From: Aureivirga marina
Lineage (GTDB): Bacteria; Bacteroidota; Bacteroidia; Flavobacteriales; Flavobacteriaceae
Reading direction: 5' to 3'
DNA length: 64,000 nt
Assembly (NCBI RefSeq): GCF_015767265.1
Contig: NZ_JADPIB010000003.1
Coordinates: 1-64,000 of the forward strand
This document shows, piece by piece, positions 1 through 9,000 of this stretch. Each line of letters begins with the position of its first letter. The stretch's first letter is position 1. The translations under genes and the position numbers were made by a program. The notes under the pieces were generated by a model that saw only the letters and a program-made list of their open reading frames with translations, was not told where the DNA came from and made no database searches.

Positions 1-345
1 GGAGGAGGATGTGAGAATCCAGTGCTTGCATTTGGAGTGATTGATTTCCCAAAATACTTTACACCAAACAATGATGGAATCCATGATGTATGGAAGATTC
101 AAGGATTGGAGAGTGGAGATTATGAGAGTATAGAAATCTACATTTTTGATAGGTATGGAAAGGTGATAACGAAATTAGATCCACAAACAGGTTGGAATGG
201 TTTGTCTTTAAGAGGAAATCCATTACCGTCGACAGATTATTGGTTTACGTTGGATATTGTAAAAAAAGTAGGAAGATTAGATGATGGAAGCGCAGTGAAT
301 AGAAGATTTACAAGAAAAGGACACTTTAGTTTAATTAGAAGGTAA
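1..345 (+). CDS. C-terminal end of a T9SS type B sorting-domain protein (5' partial)
   Basis: The reading frame is open from the first base, so the gene starts before the window. About 114 residues are visible. They form the T9SS type B (gliding-motility-associated) C-terminal sorting domain: a YFTPNNDGIHD motif near the start, then IYIFDRYGKVI, a GWNG turn, a YWFTLDI strand and a terminal GHFSLIRR. The signal directs an exported protein through the type IX machine to the cell surface. The last eight residues are identical to those of the 4165-aa protein at 49077-61574, so the missing upstream part may be another large adhesin; that is inference. A terminator follows directly. Confidence 0.9.
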   Translation, partial: GGGCENPVLAFGVIDFPKYFTPNNDGIHDVWKIQGLESGDYESIEIYIFDRYGKVITKLDPQTGWNGLSLRGNPLPSTDYWFTLDIVKKVGRLDDGSAVNRRFTRKGHFSLIRR

Positions 346-370
346 ATAAAATCTTTTTTATATGAAATGA

Positions 371-407
371 CTTCTCAATTCTTATTTGGATTGAGAAGTT
401 TTTTATT
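371..407 (+). terminator. Rho-independent terminator of the partial T9SS gene
   Basis: Perfect 9-bp stem (CTTCTCAAT at 371-379 with ATTGAGAAG at 390-398) followed by a T-rich run at 399-407, 25 bases after the stop codon. Confidence 0.85.
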
Positions 408-440
408 AGAAAAAATCAAATTGAAAATGAATTCGGCTTA

Positions 441-500
441 GGGATAGCAGCGGCATCCTTTTGCGTAGGAACGGAGTAAAAGATATAGCGGATAGCCCGA
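441..500 (+). ncRNA. GC-rich structured RNA candidate, flavo-1-like
   Basis: A 60-base island in a non-coding gap has about 52% G+C by hand count, against roughly 30% around it. It begins GGGATAGCAGCGGCATC and ends GATATAGCGGATAGCCC. The outer GGG/CCC and inner CTTTT/AAAAG pair, which leaves a near-symmetric internal loop with AGCGG on each side. From memory this resembles the flavo-1 RNA motif of Flavobacteria; I could not run a covariance search. It has no obvious promoter of its own and lies 111 bases upstream of the phosphoribosyltransferase gene. The strand is assigned by the form in which the motif reads. Confidence 0.5.
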
Positions 501-552
501 CCCAAAATGTAATGGAGGGAAAGCTCCAAAAAAATAAAAGAAAGAATGGTGT

Positions 553-589
553 TTTGGAAAAATAAACAGGAAATAGTTTGCTATATTTG
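553..589 (+). promoter_or_regulatory. Bacteroidota-type promoter for the phosphoribosyltransferase gene
   Basis: TATATTTG at 582-589 matches the -7 element TAnnTTTG exactly. A TTTG at 553-556 could be the -33 element, but the 25-base spacing is longer than usual. A start near 595 would give a leader of about 17 bases before the ATG at 612. Confidence 0.45.
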
Positions 590-611
590 AAGCATCAAAA
601 CGCACAACAAA

Positions 612-1109
612 ATGGAAAGTTCAATGATTTTAAATAACGAACAGATAAATCATAAAATGCAGCGAATTGCATATCAAATTTTAGAGTCGAATAGCAATGA
701 AACAGAGTTGGTTTTGGCTGGGATTAATGGAAATGGATATGTAATTGCACAAAAAATTGCGGAAGTTTTAGAACGAATTTCTGATGTAAATGTATTGCTT
801 TGTGAAGTAATAATTGATAAGAAAAATCCGCTTGGAGAGATAAAAACGAGTTTAGAAAAAGAAATATATACAGGCAAATCATTGGTATTGATTGATGATG
901 TTTTGCATTCGGGAACGACATTGATGTATAGTGTAAAGCATTTTTTAGAAGTGCCATTGAAGCGATTTAAAACGGCTGTATTAGTGAATAGAAATCATAA
1001 AAAATATCCAGTAAAGGCTGATTTTAAAGGGATTTCTTTGTCAACATCAATGAAAGAAAGAGTGGATGTTGTGGTAAGTGAAAATGAAATTACAGCTTAT
1101 TTAGTTTAA
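612..1109 (+). CDS. Phosphoribosyltransferase family protein
   Basis: This 165-aa type I phosphoribosyltransferase carries the PRPP-binding signature LVLIDDVLHSGTTL at residues 91-104. Enzymes of this fold transfer between a base (or other acceptor) and PRPP in the cytoplasm. The acceptor cannot be read from the sequence. The length and the VLIDDVLHSGTT loop resemble PyrR-like and hypoxanthine-type members, but no uracil- or purine-specific feature was recognised, so no gene name is given. The ATG at 612 follows a TATATTTG promoter element; an internal ATG at 624 (M5) is possible. It is a single-gene unit ending in a strong hairpin at 1151-1175. Confidence 0.85.
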   Translation: MESSMILNNEQINHKMQRIAYQILESNSNETELVLAGINGNGYVIAQKIAEVLERISDVNVLLCEVIIDKKNPLGEIKTSLEKEIYTGKSLVLIDDVLHSGTTLMYSVKHFLEVPLKRFKTAVLVNRNHKKYPVKADFKGISLSTSMKERVDVVVSENEITAYLV

Positions 1110-1150
1110 GAAATAAGAATTGAAAATGATTTTTTAAAATAAAATATCTG

Positions 1151-1175
1151 AACCTGTAGAAATACAGGTTTTTTT
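1151..1175 (+). terminator. Terminator with GAAA tetraloop
   Basis: AACCTGTA (1151-1158), loop GAAA, TACAGGTT (1163-1170), then a T-run. The T-run overlaps the stop codon of the convergent TauE gene. Confidence 0.85.
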
Positions 1176-1995
1176 ATGCTTTTAAATATTTTAGTAGCAT
1201 AAGAATAAAAACAAGAACAATAAACAAGAAATAGAAAATTGTTTGTACTTTTTCAGAGAGTTTATTTGCAAGTTTAATTCCGATTGGAACACCGATAAAA
1301 CTACCAATTAAAAGCCAAAGAAAAGCAGGCCAATAGATGTAACCAGTACTATATTTTGAGAAAGAATCCTTTCCTGCGCTTAAGATTATATAATTGGCTG
1401 TGGCGAAGAAAGCAATAAAAATATTATAAGTTACAGAAAGAGCAGAAGCTTGTTTCATTTTAAACCCTTGATGTTTTAGAAAAGGAACCATAACTAGACT
1501 AGAACCACCACCAACGCAAGCAGAAATAATTCCTGTAATAATTTCATAAAAGGATTTTTTAAAGAAATTTGGATTGATGATTTTTCTTTCTTCTTTTTCT
1601 TTTTCAAGTTTTCGAATTTCTGAATTTAAAAAACGAAGAATAATATATACAAGAAATATCAAATAAAGAAGTAAAAGAGTTTTAGAAGAAAGAGCAGAAG
1701 CAATAAAAGTACCTGCGATAGTTCCAACAATAATTAATAAAATACTTTTCTTAAAATATCCCCATTGAATATTTCCTGAAGAATGATGTGATCTTGCAGA
1801 ATTAATACTATTTATCAGCATAATTGCAAGAGATGTACTAATTGCAACATGTGTAATAATATCCTGAGGAACATTAAAAAAAGGAAGGACAATTAAAAGT
1901 GCTGGAACCGTAGTTAGACTTCCTCCTAATCCGAATAAACTTGATAATAAGCCAGATAAGAATCCTCCGAAAATTAAGATGAAATAATCTAACAT
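1174..1995 (-). CDS. Sulfite exporter TauE/SafE family membrane protein
   Basis: 273 residues with about eight hydrophobic segments. The N-terminus has the glycine-rich GGFLSGLLSSLFGLGGS element typical of the TauE/SafE (DUF81) family, and a second copy of the same pattern (ISACVGGGSSLVMVPFL) follows near residue 160, which fits the internal duplication of the family. Members move sulfite, sulfonates or other organic anions across the inner membrane; the substrate here is unknown. The ATG at 1995 sits 29 bases from a TACATTTG promoter element. The gene is convergent with the phosphoribosyltransferase and shares the few bases of its terminator. Confidence 0.88.
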   Translation of the reverse strand: MLDYFILIFGGFLSGLLSSLFGLGGSLTTVPALLIVLPFFNVPQDIITHVAISTSLAIMLINSINSARSHHSSGNIQWGYFKKSILLIIVGTIAGTFIASALSSKTLLLLYLIFLVYIILRFLNSEIRKLEKEKEERKIINPNFFKKSFYEIITGIISACVGGGSSLVMVPFLKHQGFKMKQASALSVTYNIFIAFFATANYIILSAGKDSFSKYSTGYIYWPAFLWLLIGSFIGVPIGIKLANKLSEKVQTIFYFLFIVLVFILMLLKYLKA

Positions 1996-2023
1996 TTTTT
2001 AAAGAATTTAAATTATTGATAAT

Positions 2024-2031
2024 CAAATGTA
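2024..2031 (-). promoter_or_regulatory. -7 element of the TauE promoter
   Basis: CAAATGTA on the plus strand reads TACATTTG on the minus strand, an exact TAnnTTTG match, about 29 bases before the ATG. No well-spaced TTG was found for the -33 element. Confidence 0.45.
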
Positions 2032-2076
2032 TGTTTATTTTTATTCAAAATATGTTTAAAAAAGTATAAAAAAATG

Positions 2077-2107
2077 TTGCATATGTAAAAAAAGGCGTCT
2101 ATATTTG
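2077..2107 (+). promoter_or_regulatory. Complete Bacteroidota promoter driving a small RNA
   Basis: TTG at 2077-2079, 20 bases, then TATATTTG at 2100-2107. Both elements and the spacing fit the Bacteroidota sigma-factor consensus. No plus-strand protein gene follows; a hairpin terminator does. Confidence 0.65.
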
Positions 2108-2111
2108 TGTT

Positions 2112-2190
2112 GTTATTAGATGTGTACTAATAATGACTTTTTCTTTTTCATAGCAATTTTTTCCCACTCAATCTCAGAGTGGGTTTTTGT
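2112..2190 (+). ncRNA. Candidate small RNA of about 79 nt
   Basis: This short transcription unit has a promoter (2077-2107), a 5' hairpin (TTATTAG at 2113-2119 with CTAATAA at 2127-2133, extendable by G-U pairs), a U-rich linker and a terminator hairpin (CCCACTC at 2163-2169 with GAGTGGG at 2177-2183, then T5GT6). The terminator has T residues only on the plus strand, so it cannot serve the minus-strand transporter gene beside it. The adjacent TauE gene is transcribed away from it, so a plus-strand transcript must start within this gap. The 3' end overlaps the last codons of the EamA gene in antisense. No ORF of note lies inside. I do not recognise the family. Confidence 0.6.
2163..2190 (+). 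terminator. Terminator of the small-RNA unit
   Basis: Seven-bp GC-rich stem CCCACTC/GAGTGGG with a 7-base loop, followed by TTTTTGTTTTTT on the plus strand; on the minus strand it is followed by A residues. Confidence 0.8.
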
Positions 2191-3082
2191 TTTTTGTACT
2201 TTTCCAGTTACTAATTATAATTCCTGTGATTAAAATTATTCCACCAATTGTTTCAATAATTCCTAATTCACTTAACTCAATTTTTTGTGAGCTAAAAAAG
2301 TTAAATCCATAGACTAAAACCACTGTTAGAAATGGACTAGAAGACAAGATGATACTTACACGATTTGCATCGATGAATTGGAAAGCTTTTAAAAGAGCTG
2401 TATAAGTATATAATGTGATTAAAGCTGTGATTGTAATTAAAACCCAAATTTTAAGAGAAAAACCTGCGATTTCGCCAAAATTTACAAAAGGAAGAATGGC
2501 AACACTTGTAAATAAGAAGGTAAAGAAATTTAAATTACAAGGAGGAATATCTTTTTTGATTAATGTTTTTTGACTTAAAGCATAAAATGCCCAACAGAAT
2601 TGCGAAAGAACTAAATAAAATAAACCAACATTTAAATTTTCAGGACTAAATTCTGAAACTGTTTGATAGAAATAGATTGCAAGACCAGCAACAACCATTA
2701 ATAAACCGATAATTTGCTTTTTACGGAAAGATTCTTTTAAAAAGAGAATTCCACCAAAAATGATAAATAAATCACCTGAGAGCGAAGTTACAGCAATAAA
2801 ATCGGGAAAAAGATAAAAAATAGAGCTATAGAAAAAATAAACATTTGCGAGTTTTGATAAACTAGAAAAGAAAATTAATACTTTATTAGGTTTAATCAGT
2901 TGCCATTGAAATTTTACATAGCGAACCATTATCATAAAACCAATTAGAGAGATGATATATTGAAGCCAAACAATATTCATCACATTTACGGTATCTAGAC
3001 CTAATTTTGCTACAATTACTTCCGAACAAATTAGAAGTAAAGCTAAAACTGCAAATCCAATTCCTAATAAATTTCCCTTCAT
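2174..3082 (-). CDS. EamA/DMT-family transporter
   Basis: 302 residues with about ten membrane segments, in the two-fold repeated layout of drug/metabolite transporters (EamA). Segments near the N-terminus (GIGFAVLALLLICSEVIVAK) and after residue 150 (VGLFYLVLSQFCWAFYALSQ) start the two halves. A short basic tail with STKNKN ends the protein. The substrate cannot be predicted. The ATG at 3082 is the first in frame. The stop codon lies inside the terminator hairpin of the opposing small-RNA unit, so the two 3' ends overlap by about 17 bases. Confidence 0.85.
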   Translation of the reverse strand: MKGNLLGIGFAVLALLLICSEVIVAKLGLDTVNVMNIVWLQYIISLIGFMIMVRYVKFQWQLIKPNKVLIFFSSLSKLANVYFFYSSIFYLFPDFIAVTSLSGDLFIIFGGILFLKESFRKKQIIGLLMVVAGLAIYFYQTVSEFSPENLNVGLFYLVLSQFCWAFYALSQKTLIKKDIPPCNLNFFTFLFTSVAILPFVNFGEIAGFSLKIWVLITITALITLYTYTALLKAFQFIDANRVSIILSSSPFLTVVLVYGFNFFSSQKIELSELGIIETIGGIILITGIIISNWKSTKNKNPL

Positions 3083-3310
3083 AAATTAATGTTTTACATT
3101 AAGTTACGGAATATTTGAAATTTTTAGAAATGATAAAATGCTAAAAAAATGAAAAATATGAAGGTTTTTAAATGAAAAATTGCAGAATAAATTAATAATA
3201 AAGTAATCTTTTAATAATATGATGCAATGGCGAATATCTTAAGTTTGAGTAAATAAATCTAACGAGGTTTATAGACTTTATGAAATTATTTCTTTAGTTG
3301 CGTTGTGTTA

Positions 3311-3343
3311 AAAAAAATAATAACCGAGAATTCTCGGTTATTA
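3311..3343 (-). terminator. Terminator of the 879-aa T9SS gene
   Basis: A 26-base perfect palindrome at 3318-3343 (arms around ACCGAGAATTCTCGGT) is followed on the minus strand by a run of T residues. It lies a few bases after the stop codon. Confidence 0.85.
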
Positions 3344-3348
3344 TTTCG

Positions 3349-5988
3349 TTATTTATTTAAGTAAATCCAGCCTGTTTTTGGCTCGAATCCATTTCGATTT
3401 AATTCTAAGACATAATAATATGTTCCTGCTGGAAGCGGTTTGTCAGAATGTTTAGAAGTTCCATCCCAACTTTTTGTGTTTTTATCACCTTCATAAACCA
3501 TAGTTCCATAGCGATTATAAATGTACATTTTGAAATAAGGATAATAATTAATTAAATCTTCAATTTCAAAAGATTCTTCATTTGTTGCATCTAAAACATT
3601 AGGAATTGTAATTTCAGGAACTTCGCATTCTTCTGCAAAAATCTCAAAAGAAGTTGTTTCTATACAATTTGTATCTGAATTTATTACTTTGATATAAATT
3701 GTTTGTGGATTTGTAGTATTTTGAAATATTTCTTCTGTATTTATAGGATTTTGATTGTTATTTAAATTTTGCTCAGAAATAAAAAATAAAATTTCAGAAT
3801 TCTCAAAAGAAAGGTTTTCTAAGATAAAATTTTCTTGAACTTGGAAATCAAAATCTGCAATTTGATAAGAAGACTCACAAATAGAAACATTCGCAATATT
3901 AGGTAATTCAAAAGCTTCTAAGAAACTTAATTCAAAAGAAGTTGAATCCACACAAGTAGTTTCTAAATTTGTAATTTTTACAAAAATTGTTTCAAAATAT
4001 GGTGTAATATTTTCATAAGTTTCTGAAATTTGAATTGGATTTGTATTATTTTCAAAATCTATAGAACTGTTATAAAAATAAATTTCTACAGGGAAACTAA
4101 AGTAATTTACAAGAAAATCATAGTTAGATTGAATATCAAAAACACCGAATCCATTTCCTAAATCGCAAGTTTCAATACTTAATAATTCAGGAGCAAAATC
4201 TGAAGGATGAATAATTAGATTAAATTGACTTTCATCTGTACAGCCGTTTTCATTTTTAATAGAAACATAGATTGTTTGATTTTCAGAAGTGACGAAATTT
4301 GTTGGATTTTCAATAGGAGTTCCGCCAATTTCTTCATAATAAGTTATTGTGATTTCTTCATCATTTGCATTAGAAATTAATGTAGAAATTTCAGTAAAAT
4401 CAAAAACACCATTTCCACCTTCATTTTCACAAATATATAAATCTGGAAGTTCTGGAATTATCGGATTTTCAACAATTGTAATTTGTTTTGTAACAGAATA
4501 TGGAAGCGAATTGATATGAAATTCAACAACAACATCATAAGTTCCTGTAGAAGTATAAATATGTGTCGGATCCGGTTCAGTGGAAGTATTTGCTACTCCA
4601 GAATCAGGATCTCCAAAATTCCAAACAATGTTTGTTACTTCACTATTATCAATGTAAAAATAAGTTGCATCTCCTTCACAAAGATTTATTGCAAAAATAT
4701 CTGGTTCAAATAAAGTTTGAATAAAAACAGGAAGTCCCCAACGAGTAAATACTTCATCACCTAAGAAAATTCCATTTTCAATATAATTTGCATTTGTACC
4801 TTGTAAATTTGGAAATTCAATATAAGAAAGATGATTTTCTCCGATGGTTGTATGATAAATTTTTCCGTCAATTGCAATTTGTAAAGAACCACGCATTAAG
4901 TTTGTATCCTCACTTGTTTCGTACACTTCTTCATAGATTTCAATTTTAGAATTTAAAATATCAGAGGCAGCTAAATCATATTGATTTATTACACCATTAA
5001 TTGTAGCATGACCAATTCCGACTTCTTCAACTTTGTAATAATCAATTTGTGCATAAAGGTAATTTCCTAAAGGAGAAAATTCCACACCATATGGAGAACC
5101 TAGATCTGTTTCTTCCATTAAGCTAACAGGATTTGAAACGATTCCAGTTTCATTATCAAAATCATAAAGATATAAAGTTCCTTTTGTAATTACAGCTTCC
5201 ACCCATTTTGGATGTGGTAATGTATAATCTTCATAAGCTTCTTGTTTATTATCAGAATAAAAAGCTGCTGCAATTTTATTACTTTGAAGGTTGGATTTGA
5301 TATAACCACGCATATTTGTTACAGCAACTCCTTCATGCGCTCCTGTGATTGCTTGAATAGTAGGAGTAAGTGTTGAAATTACGGGTGTTGTATTAACTCC
5401 ATCTGCTGTGATTTTATAAGCATAAAAAGAGTCGATATAATGTGTGATTAGCCAATAACCATTTCCATCTGCTGTTTTTGTTGCGGTAATTTTTTCAGAA
5501 GTAATAGGTAGAAGTGGAATATTTTTTTGACCTTCAACTATTCCACCTAAACCACCGTTTAAACTCATATCAATTGTAGAATATTTTAAACCAACAGAAT
5601 TTTGCAAATACCAAGCATCATGAGAATCTACAGTAAAAATGTAATATAAATCATCATTATTAATATAAGGAACAACTAAACCAGAACTTGTGCTTGATGG
5701 ATATCCATGTAAATATTCGTCTGCTGGAGTATCATCAGGGAACATAGATTCATGATTTTTATTCCAAACATTTGTTCCATCAGAATAAAAAAGTAATTCT
5801 CCTTCTGGCGTACTTATAGAAGTACAACCTTCTAATGTGGATAATTCACCAGACATTGGAGTAGGAGGATTTGTATTAAAATTTAACCCAGCTTGATGTC
5901 CAAAAAACCAATTACTTGATTCTTTTTGAGCTAAACAAAGAATAGGAAAAAGTATGATTAAGAATGTAGTTTTAATTTTCATTCGCAT
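3349..5988 (-). CDS. T9SS type B surface protein with propeller-like N-terminus, PKD and CDxDG-type repeats
   Basis: 879 residues. Residues 1-20 are a signal peptide ending LCLAQ. Residues 21-430 match the N-terminus of the 2346-aa neighbour (NWFFGHQAGLNF against NWYFGVNAGLNF; both LLFY.DG..(I/V)WNKNH) and look like a beta-propeller. A PKD-like domain (WNFGDPDSG) spans about 440-520. Three degenerate Cys/Asp repeats follow (YICENEGGNGVFDF, ETCDLGNGFGVFDI, SICESSYQIADFDF). The C-terminus is a type B sorting domain (YIYNRYGTMVYEG, SWDGTS, LPAGTYYYVLEL), but the usual TPNGDG segment is missing: the text after IPNVLDA jumps to NEESFEIEDL. The start may be M1 or M3. The role, probably adhesion or surface binding, is inferred. 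Confidence 0.85.
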   Translation of the reverse strand: MRMKIKTTFLIILFPILCLAQKESSNWFFGHQAGLNFNTNPPTPMSGELSTLEGCTSISTPEGELLFYSDGTNVWNKNHESMFPDDTPADEYLHGYPSSTSSGLVVPYINNDDLYYIFTVDSHDAWYLQNSVGLKYSTIDMSLNGGLGGIVEGQKNIPLLPITSEKITATKTADGNGYWLITHYIDSFYAYKITADGVNTTPVISTLTPTIQAITGAHEGVAVTNMRGYIKSNLQSNKIAAAFYSDNKQEAYEDYTLPHPKWVEAVITKGTLYLYDFDNETGIVSNPVSLMEETDLGSPYGVEFSPLGNYLYAQIDYYKVEEVGIGHATINGVINQYDLAASDILNSKIEIYEEVYETSEDTNLMRGSLQIAIDGKIYHTTIGENHLSYIEFPNLQGTNANYIENGIFLGDEVFTRWGLPVFIQTLFEPDIFAINLCEGDATYFYIDNSEVTNIVWNFGDPDSGVANTSTEPDPTHIYTSTGTYDVVVEFHINSLPYSVTKQITIVENPIIPELPDLYICENEGGNGVFDFTEISTLISNANDEEITITYYEEIGGTPIENPTNFVTSENQTIYVSIKNENGCTDESQFNLIIHPSDFAPELLSIETCDLGNGFGVFDIQSNYDFLVNYFSFPVEIYFYNSSIDFENNTNPIQISETYENITPYFETIFVKITNLETTCVDSTSFELSFLEAFELPNIANVSICESSYQIADFDFQVQENFILENLSFENSEILFFISEQNLNNNQNPINTEEIFQNTTNPQTIYIKVINSDTNCIETTSFEIFAEECEVPEITIPNVLDATNEESFEIEDLINYYPYFKMYIYNRYGTMVYEGDKNTKSWDGTSKHSDKPLPAGTYYYVLELNRNGFEPKTGWIYLNK

Positions 5989-6023
5989 TTATTTAAAAAT
6001 GATTTGGATAGCTAAAGTTAACA

Positions 6024-6054
6024 AAAAAACCTTCTCAATTTGAGAAGGTTTTTT
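6024..6054 (-). terminator. Terminator of the 2346-aa T9SS gene
   Basis: CCTTCTCA (6030-6037) pairs with TGAGAAGG (6041-6048), flanked by A-run and T-run so that it can end transcription in either direction; the minus-strand gene ends 17 bases away. Confidence 0.85.
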
Positions 6055-6070
6055 AAAATTAATTGCTTTA

Positions 6071-9000
6071 TTATCGTTTCAAATTAAAATGTCCTCTTCG
6101 GACAATTCGATTTCCATTAATATCTGTCAATTCCATTGTAAACCAATATCCTGAAGAAGGAAGTTCTTGTCCATCTCTTGTTCCATCCCAACCTTGAGTT
6201 GTTGGATCAATTTGAACTAAAGATTTTCCGAATCTATCAAAAATATAGATTTTTGCTTCTGGATAATTTTGGATTCCATGGATTGTCCAATAATCATGAA
6301 TTCCGTCGCCATTTGGTGTAAAATATTCTGGGAAACCAACAACACTTATGTCGATAGTGATTTCACCACAACCATTTTCATGAATATCTCTGATTGTTAA
6401 TTGATAAGCTCCAGCAGGAACATTTTCAAAGAATGGTGTTGTTTGCCAAGTTGTTCCACCATCGATAGAGAATTCATATTCACCAATTCCAATATTAGTG
6501 ATATCAATTTGAATATTATTTGTTCCTTCAGAAGTTAAATAATCTGTAATTGTGATATCATCAATTGTAAGTTTTGGTAATTCTGATTTTTTTACAACGA
6601 TATATTTCCATTCGCTTTCACAAGTTGGAGTTCCATCTGTTGTAAATGCTTTTACAGCATAAATACCTTCTTCTGTTACAGCTAAAGAACTTTCTGTTTC
6701 TCCAGCAAAAACATTTCCATCAAAATCTGCCCATTGATATGTATAATCACCTGAAGGATTTTCTACTTCAATAGAGAAATCAATTTCATCAATACAATAA
6801 ACTACAGTATCAGAAACTTCAAAAAATGGCATTTCTTTCACTTCAATTTCAAAAGAAATAACAGCAGTACAGCTTGTGATATTATTTGTTAATAATGCCC
6901 AAAGTGTTCCACTTTCACTAATATATTCTTCGCCAGAAATACTATTTTCATTATTTATTGCATCTTCTTCTGTTTCAAAATAAATTACAGAAATATCAGA
7001 ATTTAAAGCTAAAACAGCATCCATATTTGCAGCTAGTTGGAAAGTTCCGACTCCATCTTCCCCACAAACAACGTAAGGATCAATAGTATCAGGACCTTCT
7101 GGACTTAAATTGATTTCAAAATTAACTTCAGCAACTGTTGCACAATTTGTTGTTTCATCTTCTACACGAACATAAATAATTGTTGTGTTTGAAATAGTAT
7201 GATCAACAACAATTGGATTTGCATTATTTGTAGCATCATTTTCTGTTGTATGATAAGAAATTAAAATTCCTTCTGTAGATGAGAAAATAATACTTGTTAA
7301 TTCATCCATTGATTTTTGAATGATTCCATCTGTATCTGTATCACAAAATGTGATTGGATTAGGAACGATTAATTCGTCTACTCCGTGAACAATTAAATCA
7401 AGAGAAACATAAACTTCACATAAATTAGTTGTATTTGTATTAATAACAGTTGCAATAATTGTTGTAGAAGTAGAAGAGTGGTTTTCTAAATCTGTAATTT
7501 CATTTGAAGTATTGTTTGCATCAGCTTGTGTAGGATAGAATTTTACATCATAACCTAAAGCACCATTTAAAATATTTGGAATCGCATCATTTAAATTAAA
7601 AATTTCAACACCATCTCCATCTTCGTCACAAGCAGTTAAAGGTGCTGGAGTGAAATTTGGTTCTGGAAGAGGCTCCACTACTAAGGTTAATGAATTAATT
7701 GTAAAACATCCAGTTTGAACATTTTCAGCACGAACATAAATATCTTGTGCATCAATAGTTGTATTTTGATATGCATTTGGAAGTGGCGAAACAGAAGAAT
7801 CATTTGCATTTAATGCATCTTCTTCTGTTAAATAATATCGGATAGAAACTCCTAATTGACCAACTAGAGCTTCATCATTCATTTCATTTAAATAAAAAGT
7901 AGCAAATCCATCATTATCATCATCACAAACATGATATTCTAATGGATCTCCAATTAAAGGTTTTGGATTTACAATTAAATCAAAGCTTGTTAAAGTATAA
8001 CATCCAGTATCAATAAATTCCATACGAACCCAGATTGTTTGTGGGTTTACAGAATTTGTAAAAGGAGCATTTGTATCAATAGAACCAATATTATTTTCTG
8101 CATCAGTCTGAGAAGTAAAGAATTTTACAGAAAGATTTGTATTTGTTCCAACAATATCTTGTTCAATTGGTAAGAAATCAAATTGACTTTCTCCTGCAAC
8201 ATCTCCTTCACAAGCTTCCATGTCTTCAATTGTTACGAAAGCAGGTCTTGGATTTACAACTAAAGTAATTTCTCTAATAATAAAACAGTTAGAGGCAGGA
8301 TCTTGAATTCTTACATAAATATTATTTACGATAGAATAATAGCTAGAATCCGTTAAAGGAAGTTGATCATTTTCAGCATTATCTTCTGTTTCATAGAAAG
8401 TAATTCCATATAAACCACTTGGATCATAAAGATTTCTAATTGCATCTAAATCAAAGAAAGTGTGTCCATCATAATCATCATCACATTCTTCAATTGTTAA
8501 TAAATCTTCCACATGAGGAAGTGGGAAAACAATTAAATCTAAAATAGTAGAAGATTCACATCCAGTTTCAATGTTTTGTACTTTTACAAAAAGAGATTGC
8601 GTTGGAGATAAATTTGTATAAGGAGCATATTTATCAATTGCTGGTCCATCTTCTGTTTCATGGTAAGTTACTAATCCAGTTTCACCATTTAAAATTTCCA
8701 CATCTTTAATTACTAAATTAAAAGTAGTTAAACCATTAGAGAAATCGCCATCTTCTCCATCATCACATAATTCATATGGAGTAGGTTGGCTAATCACAGG
8801 TAATTCATTTACTATTAATTCTAACGTAGTTAAAGAATAACATCCAGTTCCATTGTTGTTTACACGAATAGTAACTGTTTGCGGATTTGTAATATTTGTA
8901 TAATTAGAAGGATTTGTAATTTCTCCAATTCCATTATTATTAACAGCACTTTCCGTATTGATAAAATATTGGAAAGTTAGGTTTGTATCTGTTGTAATTT

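Noticed and set aside
612-1109. Naming the phosphoribosyltransferase pyrR, hpt or upp
   Set aside because: Only the PRPP loop is diagnostic; no acceptor-specific motif could be seen.
3240-3247. TAAGTTTG, a -7 promoter match on the plus strand
   Set aside because: No -33 TTG at the right distance and only antisense sequence downstream.
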